Shown piece by piece: positions 1-13,300 of a stretch of 64,000 nt of DNA. This DNA is from Pelecanus crispus. Taxonomy: Eukaryota > Chordata > Aves > Pelecaniformes > Pelecanidae. Position numbers and translations under genes: made by a program. Position 1 is the stretch's first letter. The number at the start of each line of letters is the position of its first letter. The stretch covers positions 7,526,542 to 7,590,541 of the forward strand of contig NC_134661.1 of the NCBI RefSeq assembly GCF_030463565.1, given 5' to 3'. The notes beneath the pieces are model-generated. The model searched no databases and had not been told where the DNA came from. It saw nothing but the letters and a program-made list of their open reading frames with translations.

Positions 1-620
1 ACCCGCTGTGTGGCAGGAGACCCCAGCTGCCGAGCGGAGCGCCGGGTCCCTCTCCCCCGGGCACGGAGGGACGCAGGTGGGGCTTTGTCTCAGCGTTCAC
101 ACTAGGCTGCGTTCCTTAACGGCGCCCGCACCAGCAGACGCCGCCCCGCGCGCTCTCGCCATCCCAGCTCCACGTTGCCGTCGGCGCATTTGTCACGCAG
201 GAGAAGAGCTCCCACGGCACAGCTATGCTGCGCAGCTCGGGCCGGCATGGCAGAAAGAGGAAGCAGGGAGTGCTCTTCCAGATCTGCCATGAAAAGCCAC
301 TCCTGGTTTCGTTCCTATGGCTTCCACCCCAAAAGAGAGGACCGTTTCCCGAGAGTCGGGATCTGCCATTCCCCGCTGCTGTCCCCAGACTCTACAGCCA
401 TTTCGCTGTGCGTTCTCCCCTGCTCACACACGTGCCGGAGGCCAGACGACCTGGCCCACTTGCAATGAAGTATTTCCTGGGCATCAGCGTGGGCTTGCTT
501 CCCGACATACTGCCTCTAGCAGCGTCTCAGCTGGATTCACATCCTCCCCCTTGACCAGTTACTCAAAGTCCTCCATGATTCACAGCTCTGGCTCACGATC
601 ACTAGAATACTAATGAGAGA
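1..620. other. 3' flank of CEP164, no gene seen
   Basis: No conserved coding exon, RNA gene or recognisable repeat was found beyond the CEP164 polyadenylation signals. Short open frames on both strands lack splice context and protein-like conservation. In human the next gene on this side is DSCAML1, and nothing here resembles it. Confidence 0.5.
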
Positions 621-757
621 ACTGTTGATTTATTGAAGCCCTGATATTTCACCACTGGATTAAACAGTCTATAAAGTATATTTGGACACATTACAGGATT
701 AGAAGAATCCACCTGGGAAGTTCACTTCCCCCTTCCTCCACTCTCTTGTAACGAGAC

Positions 758-880
758 TTTATTTCAAGGGCACGGCACAAAGACACAGCGGAGATGGCTG
801 GGCATCGCCGAAACCCAACGTATTGCTAGGCAGACGGCACAGGCCCCAGCCACCATCTCTCCAGAGCCAAGTCCCACCTT
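758..880 (-). other. CEP164: CEP164 3' UTR with polyadenylation signal
   Basis: The stop codon at 883-881 is followed on the minus strand by a short non-coding stretch with an AATAAA hexamer (TTTATT at 758-763 on the plus strand), about 120 bases after the stop. A second AATAAA lies at 629-634 and could give a longer message. The exact cleavage site cannot be read from sequence. Confidence 0.6.
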
Positions 881-3800
881 TTAATAATGGTACACTTTAA
901 TTTGTCTGTTTTCATCCAGTCCTAGCTGAAGTAGGCTGGGGCTGCTGGCAGGCGGCTTCTGTGCACCTGGGAAGAGAGGTCTGGCAGCTGGGTGAAGGAA
1001 AAGCCTGGCTTACAGGCGGGATTAGCACGCATGAGCACAGCCAGCAGACAGGACAGGTACCGAGGGGCAGGAGCCAGCCTTGCACACACGTGCTGTATTT
1101 AGCCCGCTGCATCCAAGTCAAACGGAATTAAAAAGGGATTAGGGAATTCAAAGGAGCACCGCGCTCAGGACAGCGTGTGCTATCGGCAGCCTGAGGGATT
1201 TCCTGCTAATATCGGTGTACGCTGCAGAGGAGACACTGACAGCCCCAGCATAACGCTGTTACAACACGAACCGGGAAACGACCCCGCTAATAGAGCTCAG
1301 AGGTCTCACTCATTTGATCCAACCGCATGCTACGACCTGCCTCAAAACCCCGCTGGAGGGAGAGCTCCACCAGGCCACGGGCCACCCCATGTGCCAGCTC
1401 CACGCGTCTCCAGGCACCCTCATCCGGGGCTGCTCAGCAGGGACTGCCTGTAGCAAAGTCACTGACGTGGCCAGGGCCGTATCAATGGCACCAAAAGTAG
1501 GTCTCTGAGACTAGGCGCTGCTGCCTCCTCCATTCTGCACTCTTTGGATACCTTTTGTTTTCTTCATTCTCACATTACCAGCTCCAACTGCTGTGTACCG
1601 CAGCAGAGCAGCGGCACTAAGAGCATCACAGCACAGCAGGGGAAAGGGAAGAGACTTTCTCGGTCAAGTACAGCTCAGAGAAGAGCAAACAGCTCACTCC
1701 TACTCTAACCGCTAAACATTGTATTCCTTTGCAGTACCGGACACTAAAATAGAGGCCAAGGCTTCAAAATTGCTGTTCAGTGCTTTAGTGCTCCTGATGC
1801 ACTCACCTCCTGCTGTCTCCTCCTACCTGCTGCAGGAAGCTGGAGCGCAGTTAGAGACCAGGCTCAGGCAAAGGATACGTCTTTGAATCCCTCTTGAAGT
1901 CTTCTAGCCATTTCTTGTTGGTCTCTATCATTCCTTGAATACTCATCTTGTCTGACTCGCGGCTCTGGAACTGGGAGTGCTGGAACAGCCGTATTTGCTC
2001 ACTGGTGCATGAAAGAAAGAGACAGCACAAGTGGGAAAGAGAGGTCTAGGCAGAAACAATCCCAGAAATGACAAAGAAAATGATGGGCTGCTACAGAAAG
2101 ACCCACGGTTAACAAAAAGCAACCTCCTCTTGGCTCAAAGTCCTCTGCCCAACCACACCATGGAGAAAAGCCGCAGCAGCCCCCACTATCAGGCTGCCGT
2201 CCTCCTTTTTGTCTGTACAGCGTCAGTGCAGCATCGCCTGTCACAGCAGAGCCGGCGTGGCCCGGTGCCGGCACCCTTGGACCCTGGTCCTGGAACGGGG
2301 GTTATCAGCACAGCTACGATGGCAGCTTCACTGCAGAAGCTACGAGGCAGTGCCAAGCACGTGGCAGTGAATAACTACTGGTACCTAACTTCCCTACTTA
2401 ATACGTAGCTTATGATTTTGTTATCTACTTGTTATACCCATAAATCATTCCAGAGAAATAAAAGCAGCACAATGAAGCAACAACTCCAGGACAAAGACCC
2501 TTACTCTGCCGGTACGTATCCCAGCTTGCTCTCCAGAGGCTTGGAACTTCCACTGAGCGACGGGAACCCACCTGGAAAACAGACATTAAATACAGGCCCC
2601 AAAAAATCAATAGCCTTTCCACCTGGGTGCCTTTGCTTTCTTGTACTACAGACACACTGTCCTTACAAGCTGAGCCACCTGCCGAGGACACAGTGGTGTT
2701 AAGGGAACCGAGATGGTGAGCCCTATCTGCAACTCACAGGAGGCTTCCAGTGAAGCAGGGCTGTCTCCTTGTGCTCCCTCCTTTAGTAACAACTACTTTC
2801 TTGGGCGTATATTAAAGGCAGAACTGCTCCGGAAGCAGGATGACAGGATCAGCCATATGTTCCCTGGAATAAGGTTCTCATTCCTTATCTCATTAGCACC
2901 CTTCCTATCAGCAGCACCAGTGGATCTGGCCTTACCAGCATCGGCAAGCAAGCAGATGGATGAAGAGGAGACTTACCTGGGAAATACTTGTGCCACTTCT
3001 CTGCCAGGATGCTGTCCACTGACTGTCCAGCCGCGAAAGAGCGACTGGAGCTGAGCCCAGCGCTCCAGGCCCACTGGTCTACCAGCGACACCGCGGCGGG
3101 GGGCACCAGGGAGCCACCGGCCTGAAGTCCTGCCAGGGAGGCATATGTAGAAAGAGGGACGCCGTCGCGGGGCGTCGAGGTGAAGAGTGGAGACTGGCGA
3201 TTGTTCAGAGAGCCCAGGACGCCGAGGACCCCATTCAGTTCACTAGTGATACGCTGCAGAGAGTCCGTCAAGTACTGGATCTTGTCCAGCTGGGGGGCAG
3301 GCCGTAAATCGGTTCTCAAATCAACTGGTGGAAGAGAGGGGAAAAAAGGGATCACTGGGAAGGCAAAGGAGACGCTGTCTCCCTGGCTGGAGGCTTGCTT
3401 TCCACTGTGTGTTGCACTCCGAGCCGAGTTTGATCAGCGTGTGCTAAGTTGGATAGAGAGGCAAAAACCTGGCTTTGCAGCCAACAGAGGAGATACAGAC
3501 TGACAACGAGGATTTGTGTCTTGGAGGCTGCTTGGGCACAAGGTGGAGGAGAAACAAGATAGCGAGGACAAGACCCTCCGATGCTGCAAGAACAGGGCCT
3601 GCAGGACAAGCCTGGACATGCATTAGTGCCTGTGTTTCACCTCCCCGCTCCATCCCTCCGAGTTCTACTGGACCCTGTACCATGCAGCCATGACCACAGT
3701 GGTGATTCCCTTGCAAACGGCCAGCCCTTTCAGGGCTGCAGCCACCACGCTGAAACCCCCAGTACTGCACCCTGCCTCTCAGACAAGACCCTGGCACAGG

Positions 3801-6800
3801 CAATCCTGCTCTACTTCAATGGTCTCACCGCACACAAACTGAGCAGGAGGCGGAATGGCTTGGTTACACTTCACGCGCTCATAAAAAGCAAAGCTCTGCA
3901 GGCCGCCAGCCAGGCTGGAGGTAGGACCGATAGCGCTGTGCTGATACAAGGGCTCTCATCTTACGGTGAGAGAAAACCCTTAAGGTTCACGTGTGCCTGC
4001 AGATATCTTACTGATGGGGGTCGGGGAGACGATTCCAGACTGGACAGATTGTCAGTCTGGTGCCGTAGGGAAGCCTTCCAAAATTTCTTCAAGCTTCAGC
4101 CTTGCCAGCCTTTCTGCAAGCAACGCAACCCTCCTGCCTTCCTGGCTGCTTACGGGGAGCCCTTCTTCCCACCTGCCCAACACCGGCTACAGCCAACCGA
4201 AGGCAAACAGAAAAGCACAAGCAGCAGACAGAGGGAATTGCAGCAGCCTCTCGTGCCAGAGACGCGAGGAAGAAGCAGCCCGAACACCTGCAGAAGAGCA
4301 ATACAGCTCTGCAACAGCGGAGGGAAGAGCTGAAGCCAGATTTTATAACCCGCTCTAAAAACAAAGGTAGAAATTTAAAAGGCAAGTTCACACACGGATT
4401 CCAGCCCTCTCATCTGCCACTACAGGCAGGAAATAAGTTTTTCAAAGAAAATGTTATGTACAGAGCAGTCCCAGCCACAGATAGTAGACCTGCCTTAGGT
4501 GCTAATGAGCACAAGTGAGAACAACAGAAGGTACACCAGAGAGGGGAGAGGGAAAGCCAGAACTAGGTCGAAAGCATTATACGTAGGGCTCAGCATATCA
4601 AGCCAGTCAGGCACTCACATTTAGGCTGACGCAGATTGACACTGGATGTGCTGTTTGTGTCCTCAGAGTTGCTGAGATCAAAAGTCACCATCTTCTTGCA
4701 TGCAGCACTCTTCAGCGTATCTTCATCTGAAAGCTGGTCAAAAGAAGAAAAACAACACAAATAAAACCTGCTGTTCCATCCCTGAAACTTAAAAGCTACT
4801 GGAATACTGCCTACAGCTAGTTCTCACAGGCTGGACTGCACAGACAGGCACAGGCCAAGCGAAGGCAGACTCATCTTCAGTCCCTGACGGCTAAATCTGA
4901 AAGTCGAGAGACTGCGTGGTCTCTGGAAGAAGCACGTGCGGGCACTAGAGGCCAAATCTAACAGCCATGTGAATGGGCCCTTCGAGGCAGAAGTCAAACT
5001 GTTTTGTGCTTTAAATAAGCCTCAAAACTCTTGCATGGGCTGGGTTCTCTCTTTGCACCAAGGACAAGTGCTTGACAATCAAAGGTCTCGTGCTCTTGCA
5101 TCTGCTGCTGCCCTGCCTAAGGCCACGTGGTCCCAGGCAGAGCTGAACAGATTCCAACGCCTGCCTCGGTCAGGAAAGCAGACTCAATCCTGGCTCACAC
5201 GAGGTGACCTGCCCTTGTTTTTTCTGGGCTCAAATCATGTGGCTTTTTCAGGCTGCTTTCTGTATCCACTCTGCAGCCACGTGCTTAACAGTGAGCCCAG
5301 ATGCCATCAGCAGAGGGAAGGCACGGTATTTGCCATCTTGACTGAGACACAGATAGCTCATAATGCATCTAACCATTCTGATGTGAGGTTTTAGTTTACA
5401 TTGTAGGATACTTCAGCATATCGGTGTTAACAGGGATTCCTTTCTGACCTAACAAGCAAGCTTCTCAGAAGCCAGTGCACTCAGCAGGTTTTCTCCGCCC
5501 GAGTCCATCCCTGCTGCCAGCAGCCCTGCCTGGCAAGCTGCCACTGTGGAGGAAAGTCTCCATCCCAAACCCCAGCCCACATCTGTCCTGTTGCCTGCAG
5601 CCCTAGTGAATCATGGGGGTCACAGTTCAATTAAGTTCGTCACTCTATCCAACTTTGTGACTAGCCTTCTCTCCCCCACCGCTCTGCTCTCAGAGAACGT
5701 GTTTCTAAAATCCAGCTCCGCTGGCAAACGCCAGTCTTTGGCCACCAGCTGAACAGCCCTCACAGGGACCACAAGCCCTGCAGAGACCCCAGCCTCGGGG
5801 AGGAGGCCCAGAGCTCTGGGCAGGGTGGGAGCACAGCTGGGCAGGCTCAAGCAAGGGTGATGCGGGTGGTTACCTCCTCCAGCAGCGAGGACTCCAGCTG
5901 GCTTAGTTTCTCTTCTTTCTTTTTCAGCAGCACCTGTCCTTTCCGCATAGCCGACTTCATCTCGTCCAGCTGCTTTGCTTCCTGCAGTGGATCAACAGCC
6001 AAGCCAAGGAGAAAAATTAAACAGGAACGACAGGAAATAATCTACCTTAGTGGTCACGGTGAGTTCCATTATCTCACTTCTGCTCAGCACAGGAAATCAT
6101 ACTGCTGGAGTAAAACTGCTCCCGAGTCTTCGAGAGCATGGGAAGCGGAGCGTACAGAGGGCAGAGCACATGCCTCAAAGCAAGTTCACCCCAAGGAAAA
6201 GGAGATCTCACTTCCAAACCCTGCATCCGACAGGGTCAGCAGCCTTGGTTCTGCAACTTAAGTGCTCTCTGTCATCAGTGACGGAAACTCTGATCTTCCC
6301 TGTCTTTGGCTGGCGCATCAGCAGAGCTGGCAAGTACTCAAGAACCCTCTTCCAAGCAAGGGTGAAACCACTGTAAAGCTACAACCATAAATTTGTACCT
6401 ACTGATGGGATGGCTACCTGTCACTTCCTTTGCTATGAGGAGAAAGTGTGTTACGGGATTTGCATGACACGGGAATCCCTCTTTCCCAAACAAAAGCTTC
6501 CTCCATTTTTAAGGTTCCAATAGCTCCAACTAATGATTGAGCTCCTGGAATCTACCAAGCTACCGAGCGCTGGCTGCACTGCAGTGACTGCTTCGCAGAG
6601 CCTTCCTAGTCGAAAGCACACACAGCGAAACAGAACTGAAGCTCTTCTACCACGCAATGCTCCGTTAGCTACGTGGACTACACATGAAGTAATCTACAGC
6701 CAGCCTGAGAGGGGAGGACTCCAACCCTTGTGTTATGATGAGGAAGACACGAGCAGGGACGAACGCTGCGTATCGAACATAAAAAACACGCAAGATCCGA

Positions 6801-7396
6801 TTTCTGGGAGGACTGAACACCCACAGCTGCCTGTCACTGCACCTGCAGAGCCAGGAATCCATCCAGGGCCGTGGACTTGTTTGCGCAGCCACGATGCCCG
6901 ACATCTGAACGCAGGCAGCGCTCAGTGGCTCACCTCTTCCAGGTTCTTGCGCACGCCCTCCAGGAGCTGGGAGCTGTCAGGATCCTGCACCACCTCCTGT
7001 GCTTTCTGCATATCTTGGCGCCACTGCTGCTTTGCAGCTTTCAGTGCCATGTGCCTCTTCCTCATGGAGCGGGTCTGGCGCACCAGGAACTCCTTGGCAT
7101 TCCTGATGGAGATCCCTTCTGCAGAGATGTAGCTCCTGACGCTGCACGAAAGAGACAGGCATGCTCCTGGCTTTGTGCTGGCTGTGCCATCCTCCAAGCC
7201 TCAGGCAGCACCCTCCCCAAAAACGGATTGTCAGTGCAATGCATGTAAACCCAAGCAAAAACATTGGCTTGTAAAACCAAAGCACAAACATTTTCCAGAA
7301 GTGGCTGGCATGCAGACATACTCACCGATCAAATTGGAAGTCGCTGTCCTCTTTGAGGCTTTGAGAGGGCGGGGAAGCAGGCTTTCTGGACGAGTG
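881..7396 (-). CDS. CEP164: CEP164 C-terminal exons
   Basis: Eight exons code for the C-terminal third. Exon 7141-6934 holds [20 protein letters not shown], human [20 protein letters not shown]. Exon 5981-5874 holds [20 protein letters not shown], human [20 protein letters not shown]. Exon 4733-4619 has MVTFDLSN. Exon 3324-2977 ends [10 protein letters not shown]. Exon 2571-2505 has [11 protein letters not shown], human PLESRLGYMSA. Exon 2001-1879 has [10 protein letters not shown], human EQLRLLQHSH. The last exon (980-881) codes for [20 protein letters not shown] and ends [13 protein letters not shown], human GLDEHNRVKVYRF. The stop codon is at 883-881. The last intron has U12-type splice signals. 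Confidence 0.93.
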
Positions 7397-10300
7397 CTGA
7401 GGAGTTGAAACATTTCAAAAACTAAGAAACATGTATGGGAAACAGAACCCCAGGATCCCACAAGAATCAAATTAGGAGCAAAAATTCGGAACACCACCAC
7501 CGTGGTATTGCCCAGATCCAAGACCAGCGCCAGAGATGTTCTTTATGTGACTTCTACAAAGTTCTATCCCTGACTCAAGCCCTGCTTTCGACTCCAAGGG
7601 CACTCAAGTATCCGACACTCCTTCCCCCCCAGTAATAACAGACAGAAATCAATAAATACCACCAAATGTATTGATGTCCCCTGGCAAAGAAAAATGCATC
7701 ACTGCATCTCAAACGAGTTCACACAGAAGGAACAAAAGCTGGGATTTTCAAGGGAGTTACAGCCTCAGATCTCACCAGGCAAACACCTTTACTCACAGCT
7801 TGAATAGTTTCTCTCAGGTCTTCAACGTGGAGCTCAGCTTTCCTTCGTGGAGATTCCACACTTTCTTCTGCCTCCAGTTCTTTCAAAGTCTCCTGCTTGC
7901 TCCTGACAGCTGTCTCCAGCTCACTGCCCCAAGAAAAGGCAACAGTGGCAGCACTGGATTAGACCAGTAATCTACCTGCAGTGGTGTCCGACGTGACGGC
8001 CAGTTTCCAGGAGGGAAGGGGCCACAGACGTGCCAGAGAACAGCAGTATCGGGTCTGCGGTGTGATGTCAAACACAACCCCTGGCTGGGCAGGGAAACCC
8101 TTACCAGAAGCTCGGCTATCTTAGGAAAATCTTTTCTTTGCGTTTCAATGCCCCCCCTCAAAGCATCTTATTAACCTCGCAAGACAGATGTGGAGAAGAC
8201 AAACAGATTAACCTGACAAGCAGAGGCGAAGGGACAAATTTACACAGCGAGTTATTAACAGATGTGGAAACAGACCCCAGGACCTGCATGCCCTCGACAT
8301 GCAGTAAAACCTCCACTGGGATGCTGAAGGAATATGGCCCAACACACAAGAAGCTCAGAGGCAAGGCAGAGGCCCAGGTTAGGTTAGAGGGTTTCTGTTA
8401 GGAGCATAGGGTAGATTTTTTTTTTTTTGCATTAGAGGAAATTTCTCATGCACACACCTGATGCGTTTCTGCAGCCTCTGGCTTCGGGTCTGCAACAAGT
8501 CCACCTGGGCCTCCAGCTCAGCTTTCTGGTCCTGGAGCTCTTCAAGAGACCTACGCAGTTGCCGGATGGACTCAAGGAGGCTGGTGTGCTCCTTCCTATT
8601 CTCCTCTAGGCGGAGTTGAGAAGCTAAAGCAGCTTCCTAGAAGAAAACCAAAAAACCCCTCACAGTAATTTCTCCAAAACCAAAATGAAAGGCTCACAAT
8701 ATGCAAGAGACTTGCTACTCGCACAATTCACAGGAGGTCCCAGAGCTACAAATGCACACACACCACGTGCCAATCTTGGAAGAACAGGACTGTCTCTTCT
8801 TTTTGGGAAACCGGTCAGAGCTAATCAAACTCCCAGCAGGATGGCACTCCAGGCCGAGGAAGGGAGGGATTTTTCAGACTCATGATTTAGAAGCAACAGT
8901 TTGCTTTTTTAAAGCCATAGTTCTAGCGTGCTCCCCTCACCCCCAAAAGAAAAGCAGCACGGCACCTCTCCAGAGCTAAAACACACATACATCTCTTTCG
9001 AGCTCACTCCGTCTGTCTTCGTCCAGCAGCTGCTGCCTTTTCTTTCTCAGAGACTCCTCCTATATACAGATGAGAAAGTAGGTGAGTGTCAGAGCAAGGA
9101 GAGTGCTGATGCTGAGCAGCACTTGAAGTACAGAGGTCAGGTCTGAGTCTCAAGACCATTTCAAAACACCTGAGGATTGTTGTCAGTTTTGCTTTATTCC
9201 CCCCATACGCACTCAAGATCCCCTGCCTTTACTTGACTTCAAGTGAGAAGCTGGGACTATTTGCATTCCTGTGGGAAGAACAGCCCTTCCTGCTCTGCTG
9301 TGAGAGTATTCGAGGCACATGGCCATTTCTGCAGGATCTTGCTTTTGTGAAGCCTCTGGTTGCCTCCAGCATTTCTCCGCCTTTTCACTTCCTCACTCCA
9401 GTGCTGCTTGGAAAGGAAGGACTGACAGAAGCAAGGTTATCTACAGCCCTTGGCGCAGGCCAGGACTTAGATCTGGCAGGCAAGAGCATCAGCCAGTGAT
9501 TTTTGCCAGCTCCATGGGAGCATCTGGAGTGCTTCCCTCTCCCACTCTGCTGCCCAAGATCCAGAAACACTCATTCCCTTTCCACGGCAGCAGGGAGAAG
9601 AGGAGGTAAATCAGGAGGGGATAATCCGAAGTTACGCTGAGCAGGACGTGCTGCCTTGAAAGGCTTTTATGATCCCTCTGTCACTTACAGCCACTTACTG
9701 TCTCCCAAAGCACAAAGCAAACCCAGAGCGCTGACTTTCACCACAAACGTCAGCCATGAGGCTGTACCACTAGGAATGCTTAGCCCTGCTCTGACGCGTG
9801 ATGGAAGCTTTACCTGTAACTTGGATGGCAGCAAAAGCCCTGGCTGAGCACTTCCGAAAAGTAACCCCCGAGGAAGCAGCCAGAGGAGCAGCATGGGCTA
9901 GGAAACCTCTGCGAGCCCAGCAGGGCCAACTCACCTGGCTAAGGAGCTGCACTGATCTAGCTTTGACATTCTTCGTGCGCATTTCAAGCTCGTTTTCTGA
10001 CTCCTGGAGTTTTCTTTCCTGCACAGAGATGCTGAGTTAAAGAGAGAACGGCACAAGGGGCTCACTCACCAGGCAGAGCTCTGCCACCAAGAGGCACAGG
10101 GAAAACTGAGCAAGTGTGACCTGCCGCTTGTGCCACCCTGGGCCGCAGAGGGTGGTGGGCACGCGGAGGTGTCACCATGCCCAGGCCATCCCCAAGCAGC
10201 CAAGTCACAGCAAACTGCTAGGCAAAGCGTTCTCCTCACCTTCTCCCTGTGCCTGTGCTGCAATGCAGTAAGCCGCTCACCCAGCTCTGCCTGCAGAGCT

Positions 10301-13300
10301 TTCACCTCCGCTTCATGAAGCTGTCGGAGGCGCACCATCTCACTTCGCAGGCCTTCGAACAGCTCTGCTCTTTGCTTTCTCTCCTGTTTGTCGCAAAACA
10401 CAAGAAGAGCGGCCGAGTGAAGCACAGGGCTCTCCAGCAAGCCAACATGAACACCCAGGACACGCACCCTCTGCAAAGCCAGCCCATCGCACAGCAGCTC
10501 CTGAGCAAGCACCAAATTCAGCAAATTAAAAGCTCTTGCTTACAGGGACGACATTGTTAAGGGAATGGCTCAAGAAAGAAGACACAATCTATGAAGCTAA
10601 GGTTGTGTCACACACTGCTGACTGTATAGTCAAAATGGGAGGCAGAAGGCTTTCCAGAACAGGCACATGCCAAAATGTGAACAATCTTCTCTCGTACAGA
10701 AGTCCACAAATGCATGTGGAAGTTGCCTGCACAGAGAATCATAGAATATTTTGACAGCTTATCCTTACAACCCCAGCCTAAATTCATTTTACGTCATGAC
10801 AACAATGCCCAGTTCTCCGAGGAGAAAGAAGATTTCCAGTTCTAGGAGAGGCTGAGACAGGCAGGTCTGGCAAGCAGCAGTGCTAGCCCAGGTACAGCCC
10901 AGTTGAGTGAGCCGCTTCGGTCACCTCCCCGATTCACTGCTCTCCCCCAGCAGTACCTCCTCCTCATACTGAGCCTGAATCCGTGCTAGGACCTCCTGGT
11001 GCTCCTCTTTCATCCTCTCCATTTTCCTCTCATGGTCTTTTTCCACTTCCTGGCGTTTCTCTCTCATGAGCTCGCTGAGCTGTAGGGGTAACACAGAAAG
11101 GTGTTTCCCTGAACTACAGCCCTGCGCTACGGTGGCCTCCCAAGAGCTCAACCCCTCGCATGAGCAGGACTGAAGTTCAGAGTACCTGGCAAGTGGGCTC
11201 AGGCTGCAGCCTGGGTAGAACAAAGCAAGCACCCTGGCGAGGCGAGATGCTGCAGGGGTGTCCTTTCCCCCAGGCACCACTGTCACCCCTGGGCAGGGGA
11301 TGTGGCCTCTCAGACCTCACCACGCATCCAAGGAGAGAGGGTGAAGACCTTCAAGCAATCCGAGATGAATACTTGCCTCGTGTTCGTATTCTGTTACTTG
11401 ATATGCTTTTTGCTGCACTTTCCGCTCTGCTCTCTGCAAGTTGTCACGCAGCCGAGCCTCCTCGCTCGTCTGTGCCTCTGCGATCTGGGTTTGCAGGCTG
11501 GAAATGACCTGCCATGAAAGCCACCCACAGAGACTTGTCACCCTTCTGACAAGATCCATTTAGCACCCTCCTACAGAGAGCAAGCACCATGGCAAAGACC
11601 AGCGTGTGCAGTCTCACCACCCCCTACTTGGAGCGTGTCCAAATACCGAGCCAGACCAGAACCACATTTAGGAAGTGGAAAAAAATTAATGCCACCCTCC
11701 CTGGCCACCTTTGGCGGCAGCGTGGGGGAAAAAAGAACAATTTACATTCTAAGGACACCATCTTTTACCTTACGATGCTTCTCTTCTTCTGCAGATTTCA
11801 GCTGCTGGAGTTCTGCTGCAAACTGTTTCTCTAGCTCTTCTACTGCCTACAGGAACACGAGCAAGACAGTCTGCTGGAAAAACTCTATTTGCGGGGACAT
11901 GCTGCGCAAGGTGCGTTTGCAATGAACATCTATCCGTAAGCATCAATAAAGCACAACGTAAACCCCTTTCAAACTGGATTACGTACAAGGTGCCTTTACT
12001 CACTATGTGCTTTCCCTCCCTCCTCAACAGATCTCAACCTTGCTGTGCTGGAAGGCCTACAGACTGCCTCCATTCAAGAACTCCCCAAGCTCTCTGGAGG
12101 ACTAAAGCAGCAGCCAAAGACGTATTCTGATCTGATAAAATGGCTTGGTTTAGCTTGGCAGAGACACACAGTGACCTTCCTTTTCAGATGCAATGTGGCC
12201 ATTTAAGTAATTGTTATTTAATCACCATTGTAATAAAAACGGGGGGAGTATTCCTCCCCACCTCAATCATGCCTCTAACAGCATGCCTAACGTCTTTCCT
12301 TTATGTTTTAAGGCAGTCATTATTAACGTACACACAGGTGTTATTTAATCTCAATGCTTTAGCATGGCAGGGCAAGCCAGGTCAGCGTGAACAGCACGGG
12401 TCTGACCCTAGCTGGCAATAAACATCTCACCTTCTTCTTTTCCCTGCCTAATCTCTCCTTGAGCTCACTCAGGAATTGTTCCTTCTCTTGTTCCAGTCCG
12501 ATCATCTCTTTCTGCTGAGCTTCCTCCATTTCCAGCTTCATTTTCTCCAAAACAAGCTGCTGCTTCCTCTCCAGGCTCTCCTTCTCCATTACCTGCAGGG
12601 ATTCCCACTCTTCTCTTAGTTTCTGCAGTGCGACCTCTTGCTCTGCCCTGGTAGGTTTGCGACAAGAACACAGAGACAGAAGCAAGTCAGAACTTGGTAC
12701 TTTACCGCTGGGCTCCATTTAGGAACTAGAGCTGACAGAAGACACTGCTATAGGAACTGGACACACAAGCCAGAGGAAACCGAGAACCACAGCACACAGA
12801 TTCACAAGTGTATCAACCAAGGCCTTGGAAACAAACAGCAAAGCAGTTGGGGGAAACATATCGGTCAGCCAAGTAAAAAATAGCAAAATGTAAGTTTTCC
12901 AGTGTCTGTCTTTTCTGCCTCCTCCAGTTGTTATAACAGGCCTTGATAGCCATTAGACGGAGACAGCCGCTCAAACCAAGCCACGCTGCTGAGTACAGCT
13001 GTCCTTGTAGACACCATTTTTCATTTACATGCCCCAGAGCTGTGCCTGGTCCAACATAACAGCAACACCTCTCTCAGGACACTCATGGGCTATTTAGCAA
13101 AACTGGATCAGCTCCGAGGCAGCAGAGCTGTTAAGGTCCATCAGCTTTACCCTCCATGGGCTACACGCCTCCCCAGCACGTACAGCAGCATAGTTAGGGC
13201 CCCGTACTCACTACCGAGGCAGGACACGAGCTACGGGAGGCTCAGGTGGGCTGGCACCTCCACTTTGAGTGGTTGCTGGTGGCATGCAAGACGCTTCCCT

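Noticed and set aside
1006-1010. Alternative acceptor (TAAGCCAG) for the last CEP164 exon
   Set aside because: It is in frame, but it would place the U12-like branch site inside the exon and add residues not matched in human. The acceptor at 981-982 fits both the branch-site distance and the protein alignment better.
3581-4333. 250-codon plus-strand open frame antisense to CEP164 introns
   Set aside because: It has no domain or start context and a composition typical of chance GC-rich frames. The overlapping strand carries CEP164 introns.
10733-10760. AGAATCATAGAAT as a CR1 3' end
   Set aside because: The octamer-like motif is present, but the following bases do not match the CR1 3' region, so chance is as likely.
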